A stretch of 32,452 bases of DNA from JBBIPZ01 sp037442505 [NCBI: Deltaproteobacteria bacterium] (GTDB lineage Bacteria; CALINM01). Location of the stretch: the NCBI GenBank assembly GCA_037442505.1, contig JBBIPZ010000010.1, positions 1 through 32,452 on the forward strand. Reading direction: 5' to 3'. The position numbers and the translations under genes are program-made. A model generated the notes under the pieces. The model searched no databases and was not told where the DNA came from. It was given only the letters and a program-made list of their open reading frames with translations. Below are positions 1 through 7,614 of this stretch, piece after piece; the first letter of the stretch is position 1, and each line of letters opens with the position of its first letter.

Positions 1-3000
1 ACCATGTGTATGTGAGTGTATCTCCGTCGGGATCCGTTGCTGTAGCAGAAAGTGTTACCGCGGTTCCAACAGTGCCCGTTGTTGGCACATTAACATTAGA
101 GATTACTGGTGACTGATTAGGAACAGTAACGGTGTATTCAGCTGATGTTACAGTAGCTATGCCGTCAGAAACTGAAACCTTTACCTTATAACTGCCTTTC
201 TTTGTAAATGTGTATGATTTAGTTGCACCCTTGCCTACCTCTGCATTATCAACATACCATGTATATGTGAGCCCATCTCCATCTCCATCTGCATCCGTTG
301 CTGTAGCAGTAAAGGTTACCGGTTCTCCACCTGTAGCTGTTGAAGGAACATTAACATTTGTGATAGCTATTTGCGTATTCGTTACGGTAAAGCTCTTACT
401 GCTTTTAGTGTTCAAAGCACCATCAGATACAACGACAGTTATTGTATATGTCTTACTTATACGCGGTGTCCACTGAATCGAAGCCGTGGCAGCTTTAGCC
501 ACTGAAGTAGATGGTGTTACCTCATCAATTAAATTTCCATCAACATAAAAGCTAAACGTTAATGGATCATTTTCTGCATCAGTAGCAGTGGCTGAGATAG
601 TTATTGGCTGATTAATTCCGCCAGTTGCAGGCACAGTAAAGCTACTTATTACTGGTGCAGTATTAGTTTTCTTTACTGATATAGTTTTTGCACCAAGTAC
701 GGGGCTATGTTTGCCATCAGAGACAGTGAGGTTAACTGTAACATTACCCTCTGTCACAGGGGCAGTCCAGTTAAAAAATGACGATGTGCTTGAAGCAGGT
801 GTTCCTCCACTTACCGTCCAACTGTATGTTACTGGTTTACCTTCGGGGTCGTAAGCGTAGGCAGATATAGAGTTTACGGAGCCAGGAGTGACTGTGGCAG
901 GGATATTATAAGCTGAAATGACCGGCTCTGTATCAGGATACACAGTAATTTGTCTTCTATGAGTTACTGCAGAATTGTAAATATCATTTACCGATAATTT
1001 TATCTCATAGGTCGTTCTTGAAGATACAGAAGGAGCAGTCCATGCAGGAGCATTCGTATCGGCACCACTAAATGTACCCGACGTAGAAGTCCAGTTGTAA
1101 GTTATAGTATCACTATCAGGATCGTAAGCAGAGCCATAAAGATTGACTTTATCACCTTCTACTACATACCATGGAACATACATCCAAGAAATAACAGGTG
1201 GTCTATTACCTGTATAAACTTCAATAGTAATATTGCGCGTATCACTTGCTGAACCATCAGATACTGTTAACGTTAAATTATAGTTTCCTGCTGTGGAAGG
1301 TGCTGTCCACTTAGGACTCTGCGATGAAGTGCTGCTAAAGTTTTCAGATCCACTCCAACTATATGTTAAGGTATCGCCATCTGGATCCCATGCATAACCG
1401 TATAACTGAACAGTCTCTCCCGTTTTGATACTGTACTGATTAGCATAAGCATAGACAGACGGTTTACGGTTGTCAAATTGAGGATTTAACACAACCTGTT
1501 TGCCAGTATCATCTGTTTCTGGACTATTTACTGTTTTATTAACATTAAAATCAAAATCACTATAACCATCTGTCAAGACATAGTCTTTTCCACAAATTAC
1601 AGGTATTGTGTAAATACCATCATTGTCAGTATAACCATATTTGTATCCATACCAGGTGTCTTTAACGTATGTATAAAGATATTTGTTAGGATATACTGAA
1701 CCATCAACCTTCTTTGCTTTACCGGTAATGCTGCATTCAAAGGGATCTGTTATTTCTTCTAAATCAATCTGATAACAACCACTTGCAGACTTTGCTTTAA
1801 GTTTCTTGGATTTAGATATCCACTTTCCAGTAAAAGGATCAGAAAAGCTAAGTTCTATATCATAACTGGCATCAATATCAGTGGTAACACCTTCCACTTT
1901 TAATTTTCCGTTTTCATCTGTGTTTCCATAGGTAGCTCTGAAACCGGATATTTTATTGTTACCATTTTTCAAACTATTTAAAAAAAGATATAAACCTGAA
2001 AGGGCGCTTTTTTCGTTTTTCTTTACCTTCTTAAATTCTCCTTCAATACAGAAAGACTTTAACTGTCCCATAGCAACATAATCAAAATTATGATAAGATA
2101 GATCAAAACCTAAATCCTGACTTGCCTGCTTTAACTCTGCTTCAGTAAAAACGGCGTACGGTCTATCATTATTATTACACGTTCCTGAAAATAGCTGTGA
2201 ATCATCAAACTGACCATAGTTTAAATTATCAAAGGCAGCACTACTATAAAGCGTAGCATTACCAATCTTGAGCCATTTACCATTCCTGTAGATATAAAAA
2301 CCTACCTGTTTACCTGTCTTTGTAGCATCTTCGTCTTGATTTGCTATACTGCAATCATCAATCTGCCTTTTTACCTTGAAAGCAACAACTGCAGATTTAG
2401 TTACCAGCGATGCCTGCTTTGCTGCTGAACTTGAGGAGACAACGCATTTACCTGTAGAATCAAGTGTACCGTATTTGCCATCTTTAGTGATACAAAAACT
2501 CTTTCCCGAAGCTGTCTTTATATCGATAAAATCAAATCCGGTAGAAACCAATTTGTTACCAGAAGTATCAGAATCTGAAGGAAAAGCCTTCATATCCTCT
2601 TCGTTCGTAGGATTATAATTTTGAGCTTTAATAGTTAATGAATCTCCTATATCATCCGCCGCTGCTTTTAATAAACTTTTTGAAAGGTCCATCTGCAATT
2701 TAACCACTGAACCACTCGCCTTTGCAGCCTTGACTTCTGAATTAACAGCAAGCTTTTTGATGCCTTTGATATCTTCGACTATTGCTATGCTAAGCGTATC
2801 ATCAGAACTTGCCTTGAAAGGATTGATAGCCGAAAAATTTGCAAAACTAACGACTTTTGTAAGATATGGGGCAAGTTCAGCTTTCAGATTCAGGCCCTTT
2901 AAATCTTCTGGTTTATTATATGTGTAGGTTTTCGAAAACTTAACAAGCCCGTCTTTCTCAATATTTACAACAATATAACCACCATCAGACCATAATTCCA

Positions 3001-3313
3001 GCTGCGTTGAAAATGTACCTAAATCTTTATCAGTAACAGTCTCATAGGTTTTATCAACTGCACCATTATGGAACGATTGTATAATGACCTTTGCGCCACC
3101 TATAGTCTGTCCATCTGTAGCAGATTTACTAACACCACTGGCTTTTCCAGTCCCTACTAAACTACTTAAGCCAACAGTTCCTATAGCCTGCCCACTAACT
3201 GTAACTGAAGATTTAGTCACACCACCTGTTGTACCTCCACCACCGCCGCCACAGGCGGAAAGGACAATTAAAATTGTAAAAGTTAAAACCAACAGTATAG
3301 CTGGCTTTTTCAT
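1..3313 (-). CDS. Large surface lipoprotein with tandem PKD/Ig-like domains (C-terminus beyond window)
   Basis: The reading frame is open from an ATG at 3313-3311 to the window edge, about 1104 codons, so the C-terminus is missing. GGAGGCGAGAT precedes the start. The N-terminus is a lipoprotein signal peptide ending in a LSAC lipobox followed by six glycines, so the mature protein should be lipid-anchored outside the cytoplasmic membrane. Residues about 40-600 are Ser/Lys-rich and include a carboxypeptidase-regulatory-like stretch near 525-600. From about residue 615 there are six tandem units of 86-97 residues, each with an N-x-x-P-V-I-S type start, a D-P/A-D/E-x-D-x-L-T-Y core and a V-S-D-G end. 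This is the pattern of PKD/cadherin-like folds in adhesins and surface proteins; the sixth unit is cut by the edge. The role is unknown; adhesion or surface structure is inference. I checked sampled stretches across the gene and saw no internal stop or frameshift. Confidence 0.88.
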   Translation of the reverse strand, partial: MKKPAILLVLTFTILIVLSACGGGGGGTTGGVTKSSVTVSGQAIGTVGLSSLVGTGKASGVSKSATDGQTIGGAKVIIQSFHNGAVDKTYETVTDKDLGTFSTQLELWSDGGYIVVNIEKDGLVKFSKTYTYNKPEDLKGLNLKAELAPYLTKVVSFANFSAINPFKASSDDTLSIAIVEDIKGIKKLAVNSEVKAAKASGSVVKLQMDLSKSLLKAAADDIGDSLTIKAQNYNPTNEEDMKAFPSDSDTSGNKLVSTGFDFIDIKTASGKSFCITKDGKYGTLDSTGKCVVSSSSAAKQASLVTKSAVVAFKVKRQIDDCSIANQDEDATKTGKQVGFYIYRNGKWLKIGNATLYSSAAFDNLNYGQFDDSQLFSGTCNNNDRPYAVFTEAELKQASQDLGFDLSYHNFDYVAMGQLKSFCIEGEFKKVKKNEKSALSGLYLFLNSLKNGNNKISGFRATYGNTDENGKLKVEGVTTDIDASYDIELSFSDPFTGKWISKSKKLKAKSASGCYQIDLEEITDPFECSITGKAKKVDGSVYPNKYLYTYVKDTWYGYKYGYTDNDGIYTIPVICGKDYVLTDGYSDFDFNVNKTVNSPETDDTGKQVVLNPQFDNRKPSVYAYANQYSIKTGETVQLYGYAWDPDGDTLTYSWSGSENFSSTSSQSPKWTAPSTAGNYNLTLTVSDGSASDTRNITIEVYTGNRPPVISWMYVPWYVVEGDKVNLYGSAYDPDSDTITYNWTSTSGTFSGADTNAPAWTAPSVSSRTTYEIKLSVNDIYNSAVTHRRQITVYPDTEPVISAYNIPATVTPGSVNSISAYAYDPEGKPVTYSWTVSGGTPASSTSSFFNWTAPVTEGNVTVNLTVSDGKHSPVLGAKTISVKKTNTAPVISSFTVPATGGINQPITISATATDAENDPLTFSFYVDGNLIDEVTPSTSVAKAATASIQWTPRISKTYTITVVVSDGALNTKSSKSFTVTNTQIAITNVNVPSTATGGEPVTFTATATDADGDGDGLTYTWYVDNAEVGKGATKSYTFTKKGSYKVKVSVSDGIATVTSAEYTVTVPNQSPVISNVNVPTTGTVGTAVTLSATATDPDGDTLTYTW

Positions 3314-3380
3314 ATCTCGCCTCCATAAAATGTTTTTTGTATTTCAAAATAGTAAAACATAATTTTATTCTCTACCTTGA

Positions 3381-3409
3381 ACAATACCCTTTATTTATCA
3401 CCTTGTCAA
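3381..3409 (-). promoter_or_regulatory. Sigma-70-type promoter of the PKD lipoprotein gene
   Basis: On the minus strand a perfect TTGACA (3409-3404) is followed by a 17-base spacer and TATTGT (3386-3381). This leaves a leader of about 60 bases before the lipoprotein ATG at 3313. Confidence 0.6.
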
Positions 3410-3439
3410 TAGCAGAAATCACTTTTTTATATTTTTAAC

Positions 3440-3469
3440 AAAAAAAAACTGTAATTACAATAAGTTACA
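3440..3469 (-). terminator. Weak candidate terminator after the outer-membrane protein gene
   Basis: A short inverted repeat (TGTAA at 3469-3465 pairing with TTACA at 3454-3450) is followed on the minus strand by a run of nine T. The stem is only about 5 bp and AT-rich. The T-run and its place just after the stop codon are the main support. Confidence 0.35.
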
Positions 3470-3495
3470 AGGTAGCATAAATGTAAGCATATCTC

Positions 3496-4746
3496 TTAGT
3501 AGTTGTAAGAAGATGATATAAATACTGTCCACGCTTTAATAGATGCATCTTGAATATCATCCGATCCTCTAATTATGCGTGCCTTTCCATCCCCCTGGCT
3601 ATATGTTCCACCAATTGAGACAGATGTGTTTCTTGTGAAGTAACTTAAACTTAAACTTCCTCCATATACATCAATTTGTTCATTTTCGTTAATACTTTTC
3701 CCCATATCTTTTGTGTTGGCAATGTTTGTAAATGCGCCGGCCCTTAACGCATATTTTGGTGTAAAGTAGTACTCTATACCTAAAGCACCGTTTATAACAT
3801 ACCTTCTATCTTGAACACCTAAAACAGCGCCATTGTATTTAACAGATGTGAAGTAATTAATATCAGCAGCGATAAGAAATGCCTTGCTGGGAAAATAAGC
3901 TAAACCTAACCCTAACTGGTATGGATACTCTTTTTTTTCGTCAGATGTCAAAACAGTCCTGAGCACCGAATTGCTGTCATAAGCCTTTACTGTCTGTTGA
4001 AAAGTCGTATCTTGTGATAAAATAAAAACTTTAGATGCCGTAAAGCCAATGGAAAAATTGTCAGCCGGTGAAACCATAATTCCCAATACAGGCTTTATAC
4101 CTGTTTCGCTACTCTCAAAATATTGGTTGGTTAAATTGGCAGAAATGTTGTTGGAACCATCTTTCAGAAAAACCTGTTCGTTAAATATCCATTGTGAATG
4201 CCTGAAATGTCCATAAACAGTCAAACCCAGTGATGCCTTTTTACCAAGATCAAAAGCGATAGTAGGGCCTATGTTGTAAGTGTTGTCTTCATTGTTAAAA
4301 TTAATTATATACTCCGACACAGTATAACCTGTAAGTGTAGATGGAAGGTTATAAAAGGTCTGATCCTGGTCTTCCAGAGAGCTATCAGGAACAGCATAAG
4401 AAAAGCCCAACTTTACCTTTCCTAAAGGCTGAATAATACCAAAAAAGTTTGGCAACAAAGATGAAGAAGTCCTTGTCCAACCGTTGCCACCTATTACATT
4501 ATCATATTTCTTTTGTAAAAAATAAAACGCATTTACACTGGCAGAAAGATTGCGCCCGGTTGAGTATGCGAGCCCCGCTGGATTATAATACATACCAGAT
4601 GGGTCATCAGAAACAGCGATATAAGCTCCCCCCATGCCAGCAGCCCTATCGCCAATTAGCGTGTTGTTGTAATGATAATCGTCTGCATAACTAAAGATAG
4701 GCAACATAAAAAAACATATTAAAAAAATAAACAAGCTCCTCTTCAT
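3496..4746 (-). CDS. Outer-membrane transport protein, OmpP1/FadL-like beta-barrel
   Basis: The protein has an N-terminal signal peptide ending near SYADD. It then carries the conserved stretch G-D-R-A-A-G-M-G-G-A-Y with D-P-S-G-M-Y-Y-N-P-A-G-L, typical of the N-terminal hatch region of FadL/OmpP1-like and related PorV-type outer-membrane proteins. The rest alternates polar and hydrophobic residues as a beta-barrel does, and it ends in the aromatic-rich SSSYNY. Likely role: passive uptake of hydrophobic compounds, or another barrel function; the substrate cannot be read. The frame can open at a GTG at 4758, but GGAGG sits inside that extension. GGAGG lies 5 bases before the ATG at 4746 and only 2 before the ATG at 4749, so 4746 is preferred. 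The M48 protease gene lies just upstream, suggesting an envelope operon. Confidence 0.85.
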   Translation of the reverse strand: MKRSLFIFLICFFMLPIFSYADDYHYNNTLIGDRAAGMGGAYIAVSDDPSGMYYNPAGLAYSTGRNLSASVNAFYFLQKKYDNVIGGNGWTRTSSSLLPNFFGIIQPLGKVKLGFSYAVPDSSLEDQDQTFYNLPSTLTGYTVSEYIINFNNEDNTYNIGPTIAFDLGKKASLGLTVYGHFRHSQWIFNEQVFLKDGSNNISANLTNQYFESSETGIKPVLGIMVSPADNFSIGFTASKVFILSQDTTFQQTVKAYDSNSVLRTVLTSDEKKEYPYQLGLGLAYFPSKAFLIAADINYFTSVKYNGAVLGVQDRRYVINGALGIEYYFTPKYALRAGAFTNIANTKDMGKSINENEQIDVYGGSLSLSYFTRNTSVSIGGTYSQGDGKARIIRGSDDIQDASIKAWTVFISSSYNY

Positions 4747-4761
4747 CATATCCTCCACATA

Positions 4762-5613
4762 TTATTTTAATATCTTTGCAGCTACCACATTTTTGTAAAA
4801 TCTTTCTTGATTTGTGACACCTTTGTCTTCAAAAATACCTTCTGTCATCATTACATTTTTGATAAAAGATAAGCGTTCTTCATAAACCGGATGTGTTTTA
4901 CCTACATCAGCTTTACCTTTAATTTCAGATATTTTCTGAAGATACCTTAACAAGCTATCTCCCTTATAACCAGCCAAGGCGATTAAAATAACAGCAATTC
5001 TATCGGAATCCAACTCATCTGCCCGTTTATATCCATCTTTAAAAAGGATATCCAGAGCCTTTTCAACCGCCTGATTAAAAAAAGCCTTTGCCGGATCTCC
5101 GCCAGCACCAATAAACCTTGCAAATGCAGTAATAGGTGAATCTTCTGAAGCCTGAATATTAAACTCTTTTACAATATGCCTTTCTGTAATGTGGGCAATC
5201 TCATGAGCTAACACTGCAGCCAGTTCTGCCTCGTCTGACATCAACTGTATGGCACCTCTTGTAACGAATACATATCCACCCGGCGCAGAATAGGCATTAA
5301 TCTCATTGGTATCAAGCACTGCAAATTTAAAATCAATATCAGATCTATTACAATGTAGAGCTATGGATTTGCCTACCAGATTTACATACTTATTTAAAGC
5401 TTTATTTACAAAAAGCTCAATTCTGCCTAAAATTCTGGCGGCAATTTCTCGCCCAAACTCAACCTCTTCCTGAATATCTTTAGAACTGTATGTAATTTCT
5501 TTTTCTTTTTGAGTTGACAACCTCTCACGAAAGTTTTCTGGTTGAGAGAAAACATCGTTTGTGTATATAAAAATACACAGGATAGATATAATTAGATGCA
5601 AACTTTTTTTCAT
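4762..5613 (-). CDS. Secreted M48-family zinc metalloprotease
   Basis: This 283-residue protein has a signal peptide (hydrophobic LHLIISILCIFIY, cleavage near FSQ). The zinc-binding motif HEIAH follows D-E-A-E-L-A-A-V-L-A, and a downstream R-A-D-E-L-D-S-D-R supplies the probable third glutamate ligand, as in periplasmic M48 proteases such as BepA/LoiP. Such enzymes degrade or help assemble outer-membrane proteins. That suits the adjacent barrel gene, although no TPR domain follows the protease here, so it is shorter than BepA. Its start overlaps the stop of the SH3 gene by four bases (ATGA type), which indicates translational coupling in one operon. All key catalytic residues appear present. 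Confidence 0.88.
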   Translation of the reverse strand: MKKSLHLIISILCIFIYTNDVFSQPENFRERLSTQKEKEITYSSKDIQEEVEFGREIAARILGRIELFVNKALNKYVNLVGKSIALHCNRSDIDFKFAVLDTNEINAYSAPGGYVFVTRGAIQLMSDEAELAAVLAHEIAHITERHIVKEFNIQASEDSPITAFARFIGAGGDPAKAFFNQAVEKALDILFKDGYKRADELDSDRIAVILIALAGYKGDSLLRYLQKISEIKGKADVGKTHPVYEERLSFIKNVMMTEGIFEDKGVTNQERFYKNVVAAKILK

Positions 5614-6125
5614 AAATTGCCTTCCTTCATAAAAAATTTCAATTCATCATCCTGGACTGTGATAGACTCAACCTTTTCAAGTGCATCATAATTTACCCTT
5701 TCATTCTTGCCAAGACGAGCACGTCTTTCCTGTGCCAGTCCCCTAACACCTGCCACCGCAGTAGTATGTTGGGAAACACGACTTCTTGGATTGTCTTTTT
5801 GAACGGATGCCTTTTCATCCGAAGGCTTAACCTTATCAATAGGTGGATTTTTGCCTAAAAGAAAATTGGAGATATAACCATTCTTGCCTGCAATAATCAC
5901 TTTTGCCCAGTTACCTTCTTTTGCAACAACACTTACTTTTGTTCCTTTAGTAAGTTCTACAATAACTTTAGAACCAAAGGAAGCTTCAGAATAAACCTTT
6001 GCTCTGACACTCTGGACATAAAAAGACTCTTCAGCGGCAAAGATATTTCCAGATAGGACTAACATAAACAAAATGACTAATTTAAGCCTGAGCTTAAAAA
6101 ATTGTTTGAAATTATTCATATTCAT
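5610..6125 (-). CDS. Secreted bacterial SH3-domain protein
   Basis: A signal peptide (LVILFMLVLSGNIFAAEE) is followed by one bacterial SH3 (SH3b) domain at about residues 33-92, recognisable from V-R-A-K-V-Y-S-E-A-S, L-x-K-G-T-K-V, and G-N-W-A-K-V...G-Y-I-S. SH3b domains often bind peptidoglycan or cell-wall peptides. A charged linker leads to a C-terminal part containing T-A-V-A-G-V-R-G, a peptide also found in the FecR-type protein at 28247-29248. AGGAG lies 5 bases before the ATG. It is the first gene of a minus-strand operon with the M48 protease. A periplasmic scaffold or protease-partner role is inference. Confidence 0.8.
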   Translation of the reverse strand: MNMNNFKQFFKLRLKLVILFMLVLSGNIFAAEESFYVQSVRAKVYSEASFGSKVIVELTKGTKVSVVAKEGNWAKVIIAGKNGYISNFLLGKNPPIDKVKPSDEKASVQKDNPRSRVSQHTTAVAGVRGLAQERRARLGKNERVNYDALEKVESITVQDDELKFFMKEGNL

Positions 6126-6252
6126 ATATACTCCTGAATTAATTTTTTACATCTAAGGTTAAGCAGCAACTTTGTTGTAGATGATAATAGATACCATGCA
6201 AAAAAAAGTTTTTGAGAAATGGGGCTTTATGAACCGTTTCATTTCTATAAAT

Positions 6253-6281
6253 GATTAAATCACATAAAAAATTTTTGTCAA
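6253..6281 (-). promoter_or_regulatory. Promoter of the SH3-M48-OMP operon, with motif shared with the FecR gene
   Basis: TTGACA (6281-6276) is followed by 17 bases and TTAATC (6258-6253). The sequence ATGTGATTTAAT (6265-6254) lies 10 bases after TTGACA. The same 12-mer at the same distance occurs before the FecR gene (29254-29282). The leader to the ATG at 6125 would be about 120 bases. The -10 box alone is a poor match; the conserved context is the stronger evidence. Confidence 0.5.
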
Positions 6282-6340
6282 TTATTTACATCACAAATTT
6301 CCCCAAACCTATCTTTGTCAAAGAGGGGAGGGAACTTAAA

Positions 6341-6394
6341 GGTTTAAATTTGCAATTGTTTCCCACTTCGACTAAAGGAGAGCTGAATTTGCAA
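6341..6394. repeat. Imperfect direct repeat, two copies 39 bp apart
   Basis: AATTTGCAA occurs at 6347-6355 and 6386-6394. Each copy is preceded by a related TAAAGG sequence (CTTAAAGG and ACTAAAGG). Two copies upstream of a promoter could be binding sites for a regulator. Two degenerate copies are too few to call a CRISPR. Confidence 0.4.
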
Positions 6395-6420
6395 GTTAAG
6401 ACATTTTAAAAGGTCCCAAC

Positions 6421-6449
6421 TTGTATTTTAACTGCCTTTCATTTAAAAT
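6421..6449 (+). promoter_or_regulatory. Probable leaderless promoter of the lipoprotein-DUF512-AMMECR1 operon
   Basis: TTGTAT (6421-6426), a 17-base spacer and TAAAAT (6444-6449) end only 5 bases before the ATG at 6455. Transcription should start at or next to the start codon. No Shine-Dalgarno sequence precedes the ATG. Confidence 0.5.
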
Positions 6450-6454
6450 AAAAA

Positions 6455-7612
6455 ATGATGTGCCATCAAAAAACCGCTTTTGCTAATTTTTTGCTCTTGT
6501 TATCTTTTTTAATCTTTTTCTCTGGTTGTTATCTTGTAATTTCTCATAATGAACCAGCGCCTACAATTGTTTCTGTCCATTTGCTCCCCCCAAAAATTCA
6601 AGAAAAGCCATTAGAAAAACCATTAAATGTGGCTATGGCTATTTATCCTTTCGAGTTTGACCTTAAATTTTCTGAGAAAAAAGCGCCTGTATTCCTCGAT
6701 TATTCACATTTGCCGAAAGAGTTTTTAGAAAATCTCGCTTCTACAATAGAGAGCGGCTATATCAGCACTGTTAATATACTTGATAAGCCATTACTTACTG
6801 ACAAGTTAGAAAACTATTTTAAGTTTATGACAGAAAAAAAGATAGAGCTTGTTCTTTTTGGCAAAATCAAGAAATTTGAACTCTACAAAAAAAATGATGG
6901 CTGGGATTGCGCTTTAAAAGCCGAATACACACTTCTCATCCATACGGGTGAGATCTTGAAAAGTGACACGTTAAACATAACTTTAGACAAACTGGTTTTC
7001 CCCGAAAATGTAACACTTGATTATCAAATTGCTCTTGCTGCAAGCAAAGCTTTTGAAAAATTATATAACGAAATTTTAAAAAATATCGTAAATTCATCAA
7101 CAAAAATTGAGAATGCACGTATTCCAAGAGAGTTGAAAGGCAAAGGAATATTTACCTTAAGAAGAGGCCAAAAAGTTCGAGGGAAAGCACGTGTGCTTGT
7201 AGATGTTAGAGTAAGAGTGCTGATTAATGATATTGAAGGAAGTATAATAGCTAATCGCAACAAATTAGAAGAGGAAGTAAAAAAATTTTTAGAAGAGGTT
7301 AAAAAAAATAATCAATATAAACTCGTTTTGACCATTAAAGATAGTAGCCAGACACTCTATCCACTTAAAGATGGCAAACTCGTTTATGACGTAAATAATG
7401 ACTATTATGTTGTAAATTACATAACTACAAAAGAGTTTTATGTTTCACCGGGCAAGAGTTTAGTTGTTGCAAATGTTTTTGTACCCCAAATAACCGAAAC
7501 CATCACCAAAGGAACTTACGTTGATATAAATCCAGAAAAAGGCTTAACCATGGGATTCAACCTCTTATGTGACACTAAAAATAACTATGTTGACATGGTT
7601 TTTGTGAAATAG
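6455..7612 (+). CDS. Uncharacterised lipoprotein (385 aa)
   Basis: I do not recognise this family. The N-terminus is a lipoprotein signal with hydrophobic LLLLSFLIFF and a lipobox FSGC, so the mature protein is probably lipid-anchored at the envelope. Residues about 55-200 have mixed alpha/beta character, with a VAMAIYPFEF strand and an LVLFGKIKKF strand that recall the fold of outer-membrane lipoproteins that build or service envelope complexes. A Lys/Arg-rich middle (about 225-250) is followed by a beta-rich C-terminal part. Two ATGs stand in tandem and no Shine-Dalgarno precedes them, so the exact start is uncertain by one codon. Only two bases separate its stop from the DUF512 gene, so the two are probably co-transcribed. 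Confidence 0.75.
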   Translation: MMCHQKTAFANFLLLLSFLIFFSGCYLVISHNEPAPTIVSVHLLPPKIQEKPLEKPLNVAMAIYPFEFDLKFSEKKAPVFLDYSHLPKEFLENLASTIESGYISTVNILDKPLLTDKLENYFKFMTEKKIELVLFGKIKKFELYKKNDGWDCALKAEYTLLIHTGEILKSDTLNITLDKLVFPENVTLDYQIALAASKAFEKLYNEILKNIVNSSTKIENARIPRELKGKGIFTLRRGQKVRGKARVLVDVRVRVLINDIEGSIIANRNKLEEEVKKFLEEVKKNNQYKLVLTIKDSSQTLYPLKDGKLVYDVNNDYYVVNYITTKEFYVSPGKSLVVANVFVPQITETITKGTYVDINPEKGLTMGFNLLCDTKNNYVDMVFVK

Positions 7613-7614
7613 TT

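Larger units (their letters stand above)
6126..6454. other. Divergent intergenic region (329 bp) between the SH3 and lipoprotein genes
   Basis: No gene was found here. It contains the minus-strand promoter of the SH3 operon (6253-6281), a likely leaderless plus-strand promoter (6421-6449), and an imperfect direct repeat (6341-6394). The rest is AT-rich sequence without a recognisable RNA gene. Confidence 0.7.

Noticed and set aside
2376-3362. Several short plus-strand frames opposite the PKD lipoprotein
   Set aside because: They are shadows of the continuous minus-strand reading frame, which has a signal peptide and repeated domains.
6341-6394. CRISPR remnant
   Set aside because: Only two degenerate units with no spacer-repeat periodicity and no cas gene.
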